Source: Amycolatopsis orientalis DSM 40040 = KCTC 9412 (lineage in GTDB: Bacteria > Actinomycetota > Actinomycetes > Mycobacteriales > Pseudonocardiaceae). Taken from it: a stretch of DNA of 64,000 bases. Position numbers and translations under genes: made by a program. The stretch covers positions 40,400 to 104,399 of the forward strand of contig NZ_ASJB01000074.1 in NCBI RefSeq assembly GCF_000478275.1. Reading direction: 5' to 3'. Shown piece after piece: positions 49,803-58,590 of the stretch (the first letter of the stretch is position 1; each line of letters begins with the position of its first letter). The notes beneath the pieces were generated by a model. It was not told where the DNA came from. It searched no databases and saw only the letters and a list, made by a program, of their open reading frames with translations.

Positions 49803-50057
49803 TCAGCGCGTGCAGCGCCAGAAGACCGTCGCGTCATACGGTGAGATGACGAGCTTGAAGTACTCTTCGCAGTCGGAGAAACCGGCTCGGTCGGCCTGGT
49901 TCCTGGCGTCCTGACGGGCGTAGAAGAGCGCGAGGCCGAAGTCGCTCGACCCGTGGCCGACGAATTCCCTGGTTTCCAGCGCGCTCGCGGCGGCCGGGGT
50001 GGCGATCGTGCCCATCACGGCGGCCGCGCCGAGCAGCGCGAGCAATATTTTCCTCAT
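49803..50057 (-). CDS. small secreted protein
   Basis: An 84-residue protein with a signal peptide (MRKILLALLGAAAVMGTIATPAAA, cleavage near 24) and a mature part of about 60 residues with two cysteines (SDCEEYFKL and VFWRCTR) that may form a disulfide. The mature region has a short helix (FYARQDARNQADRAGF). No family is recognised. The ATG at 50057 is used; an in-frame GTG three codons earlier is possible. It lies upstream of bcp on the same strand, separated by 43 bases, and may share a transcript. Confidence 0.7.
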   Translation of the reverse strand: MRKILLALLGAAAVMGTIATPAAASALETREFVGHGSSDFGLALFYARQDARNQADRAGFSDCEEYFKLVISPYDATVFWRCTR

Positions 50058-50309
50058 GATGACCACGCTAGAACGGGACCGGTTCGCGATTCGCCCGCTG
50101 GATGGGCGCTCCCTCGGCCTCCGTCCGTCGTAGGTGAGTTCCCACGACGAGCGACGTCAAAGTCACTGAACTGCGGCTGCCATGCCCCCGGAAGTCGTCC
50201 GAAATGCCCGGAGGTCCGGCCAGAGGCCCCGGGGACCGGCGTGCCGGATCACCGCCCTCGGCGGCGTCCGGCATGCTGGGCGCGCACACGAACGTCGGGG
50301 AGGGGTGGC

Positions 50310-52289
50310 ATGACCGAGGCAGGGGAATCTGCGGTTCCGGAGCGGGTGGAGAGCCCGGTCCGGCAGGCGGCGCCGTCGGGCAAGGCGGGCCGGTGGCTGA
50401 TGGAGCACCGGGTCCAGCCGGTCGGGCCGGAAAGCCACGACGAGCACACCACTCCGCAGTCGTGGTGGAAGGTCATGTGCCTCACCGGTGTGGACTACTT
50501 CTCCACGCTGTCGTACCTGCCCGGCATCGCCGCGCTGGCCGCGGGCGCGCTTTCGCCGCTGGCGACGTTGCTGATCGTCGCGCTCACCCTGCTCGGCATG
50601 CTGCCGATGTACCGGCGGGTGGCGAAGGAGAGCCCGCACGGCCAGGGTTCGGTCGCGATGCTGGAGAACCTGCTGCCGTTCTGGCGCGGCAAGCTCTTCG
50701 TCCTGGTGCTGCTGGGTTTCGTCGCGACGTCGTGGATCATCACCATCACGCTGTCCTCGGCCGACGCCACCGTGCACGCGCTGGAGAACCCGCTCGCCCC
50801 GGCGTTCCTGCACGGGCACGAAGTGCTGATCACGGTGATCCTGCTGCTGATCCTCGGCGGGGTGTTCCTGCTCGGGTTCAGCGAGGCGGTCGGGGTCGCG
50901 ATCCCGCTGGTGGCGATCTTCCTGGTGCTGAACGCGGTGGTCGTGGTGGCCGGCGTCGGCGAGGTGATCGCCGAGCCCGCCGCGCTGGACCGCTGGCTGG
51001 ACGCGCTGACCTCCGGCGGAGGTGGGATCGGCGGTGTGATCGGCCCGGCGATCCTGGCGTTCCCGTTGCTGGTACTCGGGTTGTCCGGTTTCGAGACCGG
51101 CGTCAGCATGATGCCGCTCGTCGCGGCCAAGGGGGAGAACGCCGAGCAGCGGCTGGCGAACCGGATCCGCAACACCCGCAAACTGCTCACCGCCGCCGCG
51201 CTGATCATGTCGGTGTACCTGATCGCGACCAGTTTCGTCACCACGATCCTCATCCCGGCGGAGAAGTTCAAACCCGGCGGCGAGGCCAACGGCCGCGCGC
51301 TGGCGTACCTCGCCCACGAGCTGATGGGCGAATGGGTCGGCACCGCCTACGACATCAGCAGCATCCTGATCCTGTGGTTCGCCGGGGCTTCGGCGATGGC
51401 CGGGCTGATCAACATCGTCCCGCGCTATCTGCCCGCCTACGGGATGGCCCCGGACTGGGCCCGTGCCGTGCGCCCGGTGGTGCTGGTCTACACCGCGATC
51501 TGCGTCCTGGTCACGATCATCTTCGGTGCCGACGTCAACGCCCAGGCCGGGGCGTACGCCACCGGGATCCTCGCGATGATGGTGTCGGCCGCGGTCGCGG
51601 TGGCCATCTCCGCGGCGAAACGGCGTCAGCGCAAGGCCGCGATCGCCTTCGCCGTGCTGACCCTCATCCTGATCTACGCCTTGGTGGAGAACGTCGTCGA
51701 GAAACCCGACGGGCTCACGATCTCGGCGTTCTTCATTCTCGGGATCATCATCGTGTCGCTGATCTCGCGGGTCACCCGCACCACCGAACTGCGGGTCGAT
51801 CACATCGAGTTCGACGAGCCCGCGCGCCGGTTCATCACCGAGTCGATCGAGCACGACGACGCGCTGACCATCATCGCGAACCGCCGTCAGGCCGGGGACG
51901 CGGACGAGTACCGGGCGAAGGAGGCCGAACAGCGCGGCATGAACCCGGTCCCCGGCGCCGCCGACGTCCTCTTCCTCGAGATCGACGTCATCGACCCGTC
52001 CGGTTTCAGTGACGTGCTGAAGGTCCGCGGTGTCGAGATCGAAGGGTTCCGGGTGCTCCGCGCGGAAAGCCCCGCGGCCCCGAACGCGATCGCCGCGATC
52101 CTGCTCGCCCTGCGGGACACCACCGGTGTGCGGCCGCAGTGCCATTTCGAGTGGAGCGAGGGAAATCCGCTCGGGCACCTGTTCCGCTACCTGATCCTCG
52201 GCCGCGGCGACACCGCCCCGGTGGTCCGCGAGATCATCCGCACCAGCGAACGCGATCCCGCGCTGCGGCCCGGAATCCACGTCGGCTGA
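50310..52289 (+). CDS. APC family permease with C-terminal cytoplasmic domain
   Basis: A 659-residue transporter. Residues about 55-505 contain 12 or so membrane helices with the APC-type first helix (WWKVMCLTGVDYFSTLSYLPGIAALAAG) and GLSGFETGVSMMPLVAAKG. A 150-residue cytoplasmic tail follows (RVDHIEFDEPARRFITESIEHDDALTIIANRR) that may sense a nucleotide or ion. The substrate is probably an amino acid or a cation. The ATG at 50310 follows GGGGAGGGG. A 69-bp hairpin follows the stop. Confidence 0.83.
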   Translation: MTEAGESAVPERVESPVRQAAPSGKAGRWLMEHRVQPVGPESHDEHTTPQSWWKVMCLTGVDYFSTLSYLPGIAALAAGALSPLATLLIVALTLLGMLPMYRRVAKESPHGQGSVAMLENLLPFWRGKLFVLVLLGFVATSWIITITLSSADATVHALENPLAPAFLHGHEVLITVILLLILGGVFLLGFSEAVGVAIPLVAIFLVLNAVVVVAGVGEVIAEPAALDRWLDALTSGGGGIGGVIGPAILAFPLLVLGLSGFETGVSMMPLVAAKGENAEQRLANRIRNTRKLLTAAALIMSVYLIATSFVTTILIPAEKFKPGGEANGRALAYLAHELMGEWVGTAYDISSILILWFAGASAMAGLINIVPRYLPAYGMAPDWARAVRPVVLVYTAICVLVTIIFGADVNAQAGAYATGILAMMVSAAVAVAISAAKRRQRKAAIAFAVLTLILIYALVENVVEKPDGLTISAFFILGIIIVSLISRVTRTTELRVDHIEFDEPARRFITESIEHDDALTIIANRRQAGDADEYRAKEAEQRGMNPVPGAADVLFLEIDVIDPSGFSDVLKVRGVEIEGFRVLRAESPAAPNAIAAILLALRDTTGVRPQCHFEWSEGNPLGHLFRYLILGRGDTAPVVREIIRTSERDPALRPGIHVG

Positions 52290-52290
52290 C

Positions 52291-52359
52291 CCCGCGTTTC
52301 GTCCTCTGGATGCGGTCATTGCGCCCCGCAACCACCGCATCCAGAGGACTAAATGCGGG
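52291..52359. terminator. long imperfect hairpin after the APC permease
   Basis: GTCCTCTGGATGCGGT and its exact complement (16 bp) enclose a 17-base loop, and outer CCCGC/GCGGG and TTT/AAA pairs extend the stem. It starts two bases after the permease stop codon and ends 15 bases before the cyclase start, so it probably terminates the permease transcript. Confidence 0.7.
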
Positions 52360-52374
52360 CGGCGGGGAGTTTCG

Positions 52375-53979
52375 GTGTACATTCGTTCACTCAAACCGGG
52401 TGAACGGTGGGGACGGGTGCGACCAGTCAAGGACTCCTCTGCGCAGGGCCGAGGCCAGGGGCCGTTCGGCTCGTGGCTGCTCGGTCCGCTGTACCAGGAC
52501 ACGGCCGTGTTGCGCCGCCGCGTCCAGGGGCTGCTCACCGGGACACTGATCGCGACCAACGTCATCGGCGCGCTGGTCGTGGTCGGGCTGGCGGCGCTGC
52601 TCATGCCCGCTCCCGGCATGTCCGGCGACCTGGTCATGGTCACCTCGATCGCGGTTCCCGTGTATGTGGTCTCCGCGGTCGTCGTGGGGGCCCTGTGGGG
52701 CACCCGCGGCGCGCTGCGGACCTTGCGCTGGGCAGCCGACGGCCGGACGCCGACCGACGCGGAGCGTGCCGCGAGCCTCCGGGTCCCGTTGCGCCTGACC
52801 CTGGTGCAGGCGGTGCTGTGGGGTGTCGCGACCGCGGTGTTCGGGGTGCTGGCCGCGCTGGTGCAGCCGCGGGTCGTGCTGACCGAACTGCTCGTCGTCG
52901 CGTTCGCCGGGGTGGTCGTCTGCGCGATCGCCTACCTGGCGGGCGAGTTCATCCTGCGGCCGTACGTGGCCTTGGCCCTGGCGGGTACCTCGCCGGAACG
53001 GCCGCTCAGCGGCGGGGTCAACCTGCGGATGCTGCTGTTCTGGTGCCTGGGCACCGGGGTGCCGGTGGCCGGGCTGGTGGTCACGGCGGTACTGGCGTGG
53101 GTGCGCGGCGACGTGTCGACCACGAAGCTCGCCGTCTCGGTGGTCGTGCTCGGCCTGGTGGTGCTGTGCTTCGGGCTGCTGGTGACCGTGTTCACCGCCC
53201 GCGCCGTGGTGAACCCGATCCGGTCGGTGCAGCACGCTCTGGGCCAGGTCAGGGCCGGGGATTTCGCCGTGGAGATCCCGGTCTACGACGGCACCGAACT
53301 CGGCCTGCTGCAGGCGGGCTTCAACGGGATGGCCGCCGGTCTCGCCGAACGCGAACGTTTGCGCGATCTGTTCGGCAGGCATGTCGGCGAGGACGTCGCG
53401 ATCGAGGCGATGCGCACCTCCGCCGAACTCGGCGGCACGGTGCGGACGGTGTCGGTGCTGTTCGTCGATCTGATCGGTTCGACGACGCTGGCCGCGAGCC
53501 GTCCGCCCGAGGAGGTCGTCGGGCTGCTCAACCGGTTCTTCGCGGTGGTGGTCGACGAGGTCGACCGCCATCACGGGCTGGTCAACAAGTTCGTCGGTGA
53601 CGCGGCGCTCGCGATCTTCGGCGCGCCGGTGCGGCTGGCGGATCACGCGACCCTCGCGCTGTCCGCCGGTCGTGCGATCGGGCGCAGGCTGGCGGCGGAG
53701 GTACCGGAATGCCCGGCCGGGATCGGCGTGGCGACGGGTGAGGTGGTGGCCGGGAACGTCGGTGACCCGCGGCGGTTCGAGTACACGGTGATCGGGGATC
53801 CGGTCAACGAAGCCGCCCGGCTGACCGAGCTGGCGAAGAACGTCGAAGCCCGGTTGCTCGCTTCGTGGACGGCGATCGAGTCGGCGGCCGAAGCCGAGGC
53901 CGCGTACTGGAAGGCGACAGAGGACGTCATCTTGCGGGGCCGGACCCGGTCCACGACACTCGCGACACCGAAGTCCTGA
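52375..53979 (+). CDS. membrane-bound class III adenylate cyclase (HAMP type)
   Basis: A 534-residue cyclase. Six membrane helices span about 50-285, a HAMP linker follows (FTARAVVNPIRSVQHALGQVRAGDFAVEIP), and the catalytic domain starts near 340. Metal-binding aspartates are visible in VLFVDLIGSTTL and NKFVGDAALAIFGAP, and the transition-state region in VIGDPVNEAARLTELAK. This architecture is that of Mycobacterium Rv1318c-Rv1320c. It makes cAMP in response to an unknown membrane signal. The GTG at 52375 follows GGGGAG; a GTG at 52417 is an alternative. Confidence 0.9.
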   Translation: MYIRSLKPGERWGRVRPVKDSSAQGRGQGPFGSWLLGPLYQDTAVLRRRVQGLLTGTLIATNVIGALVVVGLAALLMPAPGMSGDLVMVTSIAVPVYVVSAVVVGALWGTRGALRTLRWAADGRTPTDAERAASLRVPLRLTLVQAVLWGVATAVFGVLAALVQPRVVLTELLVVAFAGVVVCAIAYLAGEFILRPYVALALAGTSPERPLSGGVNLRMLLFWCLGTGVPVAGLVVTAVLAWVRGDVSTTKLAVSVVVLGLVVLCFGLLVTVFTARAVVNPIRSVQHALGQVRAGDFAVEIPVYDGTELGLLQAGFNGMAAGLAERERLRDLFGRHVGEDVAIEAMRTSAELGGTVRTVSVLFVDLIGSTTLAASRPPEEVVGLLNRFFAVVVDEVDRHHGLVNKFVGDAALAIFGAPVRLADHATLALSAGRAIGRRLAAEVPECPAGIGVATGEVVAGNVGDPRRFEYTVIGDPVNEAARLTELAKNVEARLLASWTAIESAAEAEAAYWKATEDVILRGRTRSTTLATPKS

Positions 53980-54197
53980 ACGGTGGCGGATTCACAGCCT
54001 TTGTGAACGGGGCGTGAATCTTGCGCGGGAGCCCGCGTCTCGCCGTCCCCGGACCCGTCGTTTCCTGGCACGCATCGCGACCCGGACGCTGTGAACGATC
54101 ACAGCGTCGCTCTCGCGCCCGGTGAGGGCGTTGTCCCCGGAAGTCCCGGCGGCGCACGGTGATCACCCCCATCCCCGTGTCAAAGGAGACATCCGTG

Positions 54198-54866
54198 ATG
54201 AGACTTCCGAGGGCCGCGCTGGCGACCGGTGCCGCCGTCTTCGCGCTGAGCATGCTGCCCGCCACCGCCCTCGCGCAGCCCGGTGGCGACGGAGACCGGC
54301 CCACCGGGCTGATCAAGACCCAGACCCACACTCAAGTGCGCGAGGTCGCACCGGTGGCGGGGACCGCGAGCACGGTCGCCGTTTCGGCCGCCTCCAAGCA
54401 GCTGAACTACACCCAGCAGGTGCAGCAGTACAACCAGTGGTGCTGGGCCGCGGACGGTTCGAGCATCGAGCAGGCACTGGGCGGAACCGCGAGCCAGGCC
54501 CAGTTCTGCGCCGCGGGCAAGGGAACGTCGGCCGGATACTGCCCGAACCAGGCGGCCCAGATCTACGAGATCGTCCGCGGTTTCCGGGGCACCGGCTTCT
54601 CCGCGCAGGACGCGGGCGGCCCGATCGGCTTCAGCTCGGTCGTCAGCCAGATCGACGCCGGGATCCTGAACCTGACAGGGATCTACTGGACCTCCGGTGG
54701 CGGGCACGCCGAAGTGATCTACGGCTATGACTCGGCGAACCAGTCGATCATGGTCGGCGACCCGTGGCCGACCTACCAGCGCTATCAGACCTGGAACTAC
54801 AACCAGTACCGCAGCAACGGCCAGTTCCGCTGGAACGACACCATCGTCAACATCCGGAAGGGCTGA
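54198..54866 (+). CDS. secreted papain-like cysteine protease
   Basis: A 222-residue exported protein. The signal peptide is MRLPRAALATGAAVFALSMLPATALA (1-26). The catalytic Cys is C82 in YNQWCWAADGSS, a form seen in the AvrRpt2/C70-like papain fold, with His in SGGGHAEVIYGYD and Asp in VGDPWPTYQ completing the triad. Two further cysteines (QFCAAG and GYCPN) may form a disulfide. AAGGAG lies ten bases upstream of the ATG at 54198; a GTG one codon earlier is equally possible. Nine bases downstream lies a membrane-anchored protein gene, so they are cotranscribed. Confidence 0.87.
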   Translation: MRLPRAALATGAAVFALSMLPATALAQPGGDGDRPTGLIKTQTHTQVREVAPVAGTASTVAVSAASKQLNYTQQVQQYNQWCWAADGSSIEQALGGTASQAQFCAAGKGTSAGYCPNQAAQIYEIVRGFRGTGFSAQDAGGPIGFSSVVSQIDAGILNLTGIYWTSGGGHAEVIYGYDSANQSIMVGDPWPTYQRYQTWNYNQYRSNGQFRWNDTIVNIRKG

Positions 54867-54875
54867 GACGCGGTC

Positions 54876-55649
54876 ATGAAGCAGATCTGCCGGAAGTTCT
54901 CCCGTGGTCTCGTGGTCGCCGTCGCGCTGCTCGTCCCGGTCGCGCCGCCCGCCGCGGCGGGCGAAGGAGTCGTCCCGCCCTCGGCCGACGAGGTCGCCGC
55001 CGCGGTGCGCGTCGCGGGTGAGCCGGGAGCGATCGGTCTCGCGAAATCGAACTTCCGGCAGGTCGACCACATCGAACCGCGGCGGATCACGGTCAGCGGG
55101 CACGGTGTGCCGGTGTACACCCTCAATCCCGACTTCGTCCGCGCGACGGCCGGGGCACCGGCGGGTGTGCTGAAATCCGTCACTGTGACGGCCACCGCCG
55201 ATTCCGGTCAGAAGGCCACCCTGCAGGTGATGCCGGAGGGTCCGGGGGCGTGGGTCGCGGCGGGCGCGTTCTCCGGGAACGACGAAGAGACCTTGAGCGC
55301 ACGGCTGCGTCCCGGTTCGGTCCTGCTCAACGAACCCCAGATCAACGGCTGGTACGACCTCGGCCGGGACGATGTCGTACTCCTGCAGGCGAGTCTGCCG
55401 CAGACGCCGGTGGGGAAGTCCGTCCCGCTTTCCGAGTACCGAAAGGATGTGCACGGCCGCTACGCCGACAAACTGGCGGGCTCGGACTATCAGCGCAATG
55501 GCGGGATCGGCTTCGCGCAGGCGGGTGCCGTGCCCGTCGAAAGCGGCCTGCCGGCCGGGGTAGTGGCCGGGCTGATCGCGGCGGGCGCCGCCGGGCTGGG
55601 AGCCGTGCTGTTCGTGGTGCGCCGGAACCGCCGCCTCACTCCCAGATGA
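54876..55649 (+). CDS. membrane-anchored extracellular protein paired with the protease
   Basis: A 257-residue protein with an N-terminal signal peptide (to about residue 28) and a C-terminal membrane anchor (VVAGLIAAGAAGLGAVLFVV) followed by the basic tail RRNRRLTPR. The extracellular part is beta-rich (VTVTATADSGQKATLQVMPEGPGAW, then GWYDLGRDDVVLLQA). The function is not recognised. Because it is encoded directly after the secreted cysteine protease, it may be a surface receptor, substrate or inhibitor for it. It overlaps the 3' end of the convergent XRE gene by 14 bases. Confidence 0.75.
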   Translation: MKQICRKFSRGLVVAVALLVPVAPPAAAGEGVVPPSADEVAAAVRVAGEPGAIGLAKSNFRQVDHIEPRRITVSGHGVPVYTLNPDFVRATAGAPAGVLKSVTVTATADSGQKATLQVMPEGPGAWVAAGAFSGNDEETLSARLRPGSVLLNEPQINGWYDLGRDDVVLLQASLPQTPVGKSVPLSEYRKDVHGRYADKLAGSDYQRNGGIGFAQAGAVPVESGLPAGVVAGLIAAGAAGLGAVLFVVRRNRRLTPR

Positions 55650-56574
55650 GGTCGATCCCGGCTATCCCGACGCCGAGATCCTCGAAGTACGCGCTGACCG
55701 TCGCCCCCGGACCGCAGAACAGCGGTTCGCTGACCACCGGTGCGAGTTCTTCGCGCTCCCGCACGGTTTTGACGCAGCGGGCGGGGATCGCGTCCGGGTC
55801 GAACCGCATCCGGAGCAGGTACGCCGACATACGGGACCGCACCGTGCGGTGAAAACAGGTCGACCGGATCGAAGCGGCGAGCCGCAGCGTGAAGGCGAAG
55901 GTATGCGTTTCCCCTTCGGCGAGGCCGCGATCGAAGAGCAGCTCGAACACCATTCCTGGCGACGAAGTGCTTCGGCGCACCCTGCCTCTTCGGCAGCCGT
56001 CGGCGGCGAAGACCGTCGTGGCCTCCATGTCGGTGCCGGGTTCGTCCTGGTGGGTCACCACGAAGCCGTCCGCGCCGGATCGCCGTGCCCGCACCACCAT
56101 CGTCGAAGTGATCTCCGAGATCCGGCCTTCCGCCGTCATCGTCAGCACGTCGACGACGGTCACGACGTCGAGCTTCGCGTTCCCCGCCGCACCGGGGGAT
56201 TCGCTCAGTTCGTCCAGCAGCGTGCAGGTCTCGCTCCAGCTCTGGCGCAGTTCCGCGAGGGAAGGCCTGCGGTCGCCGTCGACGGCGGGCCGCCGCTGCG
56301 GGCCGATCAGGACGACCAGGCTGTCCGCGGGGAGACCCAGCACCGCTTCGAGCGCACGGACGATGTCGAGTGATCGCGGTGTGGAGGGATGCCGGAGTCC
56401 GCGCTGCCAGTAGCTCAACGTCGACTCGGCCACGGAGACGCCGCGCGCGGCCAGATGCGCCCGGATACGGGACAGGGACAACCCGCGATGGTCGACCGCT
56501 TCGGAAAGCGCCCGGGAGAAAGGACCGAACCTGACCGCGCTCGCTGTGCCGGGTTCCTTGCGTTGCTGGTACAT
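55636..56574 (-). CDS. XRE family regulator with large C-terminal domain
   Basis: A 312-residue protein. A helix-turn-helix occurs at about 20-80 (LSLSRIRAHLAARGVSVAESTLSYWQRGLRHP), followed by a beta-rich domain of about 180 residues with no recognised family (VVDVLTMTAEGRISEITSTMVVRA). The ATG at 56574 is supported by GGGGGTGG. The gene converges on and overlaps the membrane-anchored protein gene. Downstream of its own start, in the other direction, a 46-bp palindrome separates it from RidA. The ligand and the targets are unknown. Confidence 0.78.
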   Translation of the reverse strand: MYQQRKEPGTASAVRFGPFSRALSEAVDHRGLSLSRIRAHLAARGVSVAESTLSYWQRGLRHPSTPRSLDIVRALEAVLGLPADSLVVLIGPQRRPAVDGDRRPSLAELRQSWSETCTLLDELSESPGAAGNAKLDVVTVVDVLTMTAEGRISEITSTMVVRARRSGADGFVVTHQDEPGTDMEATTVFAADGCRRGRVRRSTSSPGMVFELLFDRGLAEGETHTFAFTLRLAASIRSTCFHRTVRSRMSAYLLRMRFDPDAIPARCVKTVREREELAPVVSEPLFCGPGATVSAYFEDLGVGIAGIDLIWE

Positions 56575-56673
56575 GGGCCACCCCCACCACCGCCGGATTG
56601 GCGCACAGCATGCGCAGTCCGGCGGCGGACGGCAACCGTCTAAGGTCGAAAACCGGACTTTCTCCCCCGCCGT

Positions 56674-56719
56674 CTCGTGAGTGGTAATGACGGTTCTAAC
56701 CGTCATTACCACTCACGAG
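56674..56719. repeat. 46-bp palindrome family, copy 7 (CT orientation)
   Basis: A perfect palindrome, identical to copies 3 and 5. It lies three bases beyond the stop of the minus-strand RidA gene and about 100 bases upstream of the XRE gene, so it can end the RidA transcript. Confidence 0.92.
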
Positions 56720-56722
56720 GCC

Positions 56723-57118
56723 TCAGGCGACGGCGGTTCCTTCGAGTTCGATCATCAGGGAGGGGAGCGCCAGCCGGGTCACCCCGAGCATCGTGGTGGC
56801 CGGAGCCACCCCGGCCGCGCCCAACCTCGAGGCCAGCACGCCGTAGTGCTGGAAGAGCAGATCGACGTCGGTCGTGTAGACGGTGAGCCGGACGAGGTCC
56901 GAGAGGGCCATCCCGGCCTCACCGAGGACGCCCTCCAGGTTGTCCAGACTCAGCGCCAGCTGCGCCGCCATGTCACCGGCGTGCCGGGGTTCGCCCTCGC
57001 CGCTCATCGCGGTCTGCCCGGCGCAGTACAGGGTCCGGGTCTGCCCGGAGACGACCTCGCCCTGGTTGTAGCCCATCGCCACCGACCACGGCCACGGGTT
57101 GACCGCCGTTCGTTCCAT
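56723..57118 (-). CDS. RidA family protein
   Basis: A 131-residue protein of the RidA/YjgF/YER057c family, which hydrolyses reactive enamines and imines made by PLP enzymes. The fold is visible as GYNQGEVVSGQTRTLYCAGQTAMSGEGE at the start and LTVYTTDVDLLFQHYGVLASRLG in the middle, but the catalytic Arg and Glu positions are not conserved in the usual form (ALPSLMIELEGTAVA at the end), so the activity may differ. The ATG at 57118 is chosen. It is divergent from a WYL regulator. Confidence 0.85.
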   Translation of the reverse strand: MERTAVNPWPWSVAMGYNQGEVVSGQTRTLYCAGQTAMSGEGEPRHAGDMAAQLALSLDNLEGVLGEAGMALSDLVRLTVYTTDVDLLFQHYGVLASRLGAAGVAPATTMLGVTRLALPSLMIELEGTAVA

Positions 57119-57170
57119 TGCCACTTCTGCTCCATTCGTTTTCGTCGACAGCGGAAGCCTCCCAACGAAT

Positions 57171-57189
57171 CACGACATCCTGTGTCGTG
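57171..57189. promoter_or_regulatory. operator candidate between ridA-like gene and WYL regulator
   Basis: CACGACA and TGTCGTG are 7-bp perfect arms with a five-base spacer, centred between the two divergent start codons and 22 bases before the WYL gene. A suitable site for the WYL regulator to control both genes. Confidence 0.5.
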
Positions 57190-57210
57190 TATTCCGCTAC
57201 GGTTTCCGCC

Positions 57211-58191
57211 ATGCGTGCCGACCGTTTGGTCTCGCTGGTCCTGCTGCTGCGTCAGCGCGGTCGGCTGTCCGCGGCCACGCTGGCCCGCGAGCTGGAGGTG
57301 TCCACCCGCACCGTGCTGCGCGACATCGAGGCGCTGTCCGTGGCGGGCGTCCCGGTCTACGCCGAACGCGGCAGGCACGGCGGTTTCGCGCTGCTGCCCG
57401 GTTTCCAGACCGAGCTCACCGGGCTGACCCACGACGAGGCGCTCGCCCTGCTGATCGCCGGATCGCGGCGCGGCGCGCAGGCGTTCGGCCTCGGCTCCGC
57501 GCTGGCTTCGGCCATGCTCAAGGTGGTCGACGCGCTCCCCGAAAGCCATCGGGACACCGCCGCCGGCGTGGCCGAGCGGCTGCTCATCGACCCGGAGACC
57601 GATCTCCTCTCGCGCCGCGTGGTCGCCGAGGAGGTGCCCGACGCCATCGTGGCCGAGGTTCGGCGCGCGGTCTTCGCCGGGCACAAGCTCCGCATCCATT
57701 ACGTGGCGGCGGGCCGGAAACCGCGATGGCGCACGGTCGACCCGATCGGCCTGGTCACCGTGCGGGACCAGGGTTACCTGCTGGCCACGCGATCCGGCGA
57801 GGACCGCACCTACCGGCTGTCCCGCATCCGGGCCGCCGAGGAACTCGACGAACCCGCGCAGCGACCGGACCGGATCGATCTCGACCGGGCCTGGAAGGAC
57901 CGCGGCACGCGGTTCCGGACCGGTGGCGACCAGGTCGCCGTGCTGGTGCGGGTACATCCGGTGCGGCGGGAGGAGCTGCTGGACACCGCACTGGCCGTCC
58001 TGTCCGAAGAGGCGGACGAGGACGGGTGGTTACGGCTGGAGGTGACCTTCCAGGATTCACGGCACGCCGAGTGGGCTCTGTGGCAGCTCGCCGCAGGCGC
58101 GGAAGCGCTGGCCCCGGCGTGGCTGCGCGCGTCCCTGCACGATCGCGCCACCGCGATCGCCGCCCGCTATCGAGCTCCGGAACTGAGCTGA
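57211..58191 (+). CDS. YafY-type HTH-WYL transcriptional regulator
   Basis: A 326-residue regulator. An N-terminal DeoR-like helix-turn-helix spans about 1-60 (MRADRLVSLVLLLRQRGRLSAATLARELEVSTRTVLRDIEALS), and a WYL domain lies at about 140-230 (LRIHYVAAGRKPRWRTVDPIGLVTVRDQGYLLATRSGEDRTYRLSRI), where the W-Y-L triplet itself is changed (QGYLLA). A WCX region follows. WYL proteins bind nucleic-acid or nucleotide ligands. The ATG at 57211 is the natural start. Divergent from the RidA-like gene. Confidence 0.9.
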   Translation: MRADRLVSLVLLLRQRGRLSAATLARELEVSTRTVLRDIEALSVAGVPVYAERGRHGGFALLPGFQTELTGLTHDEALALLIAGSRRGAQAFGLGSALASAMLKVVDALPESHRDTAAGVAERLLIDPETDLLSRRVVAEEVPDAIVAEVRRAVFAGHKLRIHYVAAGRKPRWRTVDPIGLVTVRDQGYLLATRSGEDRTYRLSRIRAAEELDEPAQRPDRIDLDRAWKDRGTRFRTGGDQVAVLVRVHPVRREELLDTALAVLSEEADEDGWLRLEVTFQDSRHAEWALWQLAAGAEALAPAWLRASLHDRATAIAARYRAPELS

Positions 58192-58197
58192 ATCAGT

Positions 58198-58225
58198 AGT
58201 TCTTGCCCGATTTCGGGCAAGAACT
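58198..58225. terminator. terminator hairpin of the WYL gene
   Basis: AGTTCTTGCCCG and CGGGCAAGAACT form 12-bp perfect arms around ATTT, six bases after the stop codon. It also precedes the small gene before glmS and separates the two transcripts. Confidence 0.8.
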
Positions 58226-58248
58226 GGCATTTCGAGACCTCGCTGTGC

Positions 58249-58521
58249 ATGATGGGGACCGTGGAGGACGCGGACATCGTCGAACAGGTGGCCTTGTCGA
58301 CAGGTCTGTCGACGGCCATCGCCGTCCGTGTCGTCGAGGACGTCCTGGCGTTCTACCGGCAGCCGGTCGAGGAGTACGTCCGGTCGCGGCACGCCCGGTT
58401 GCAGGGCGAGGGCAGGAAGAATCCCGAGATCTTCGCCCTGATCGCCGGTGAGCTGAGCAGGCGGCTCGTCGCGCCTCCCGATCTGTCCGAGCGGCAGCTG
58501 CGCCGCATCGTCTACGGCTGA
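58249..58521 (+). CDS. small conserved-type protein upstream of glmS
   Basis: A 90-residue helical protein (ADIVEQVALSTGLSTAIAVRVVEDVLAFYRQPVEEYVRSRHARLQ). Helix-loop-helix composition and basic residues suggest nucleic-acid binding, but I recognise no named family. The start could be the ATG at 58249, the next ATG, or a GTG at 58261. The 69-base gap to glmS allows cotranscription. Confidence 0.65.
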   Translation: MMGTVEDADIVEQVALSTGLSTAIAVRVVEDVLAFYRQPVEEYVRSRHARLQGEGRKNPEIFALIAGELSRRLVAPPDLSERQLRRIVYG

Positions 58522-58590
58522 CGGACCACGTCGCGAGGCCGAAGCCTTCGCGCGCGTCCGTCCGTTCTTTCTTTGTGAGGGTGACTCGTC

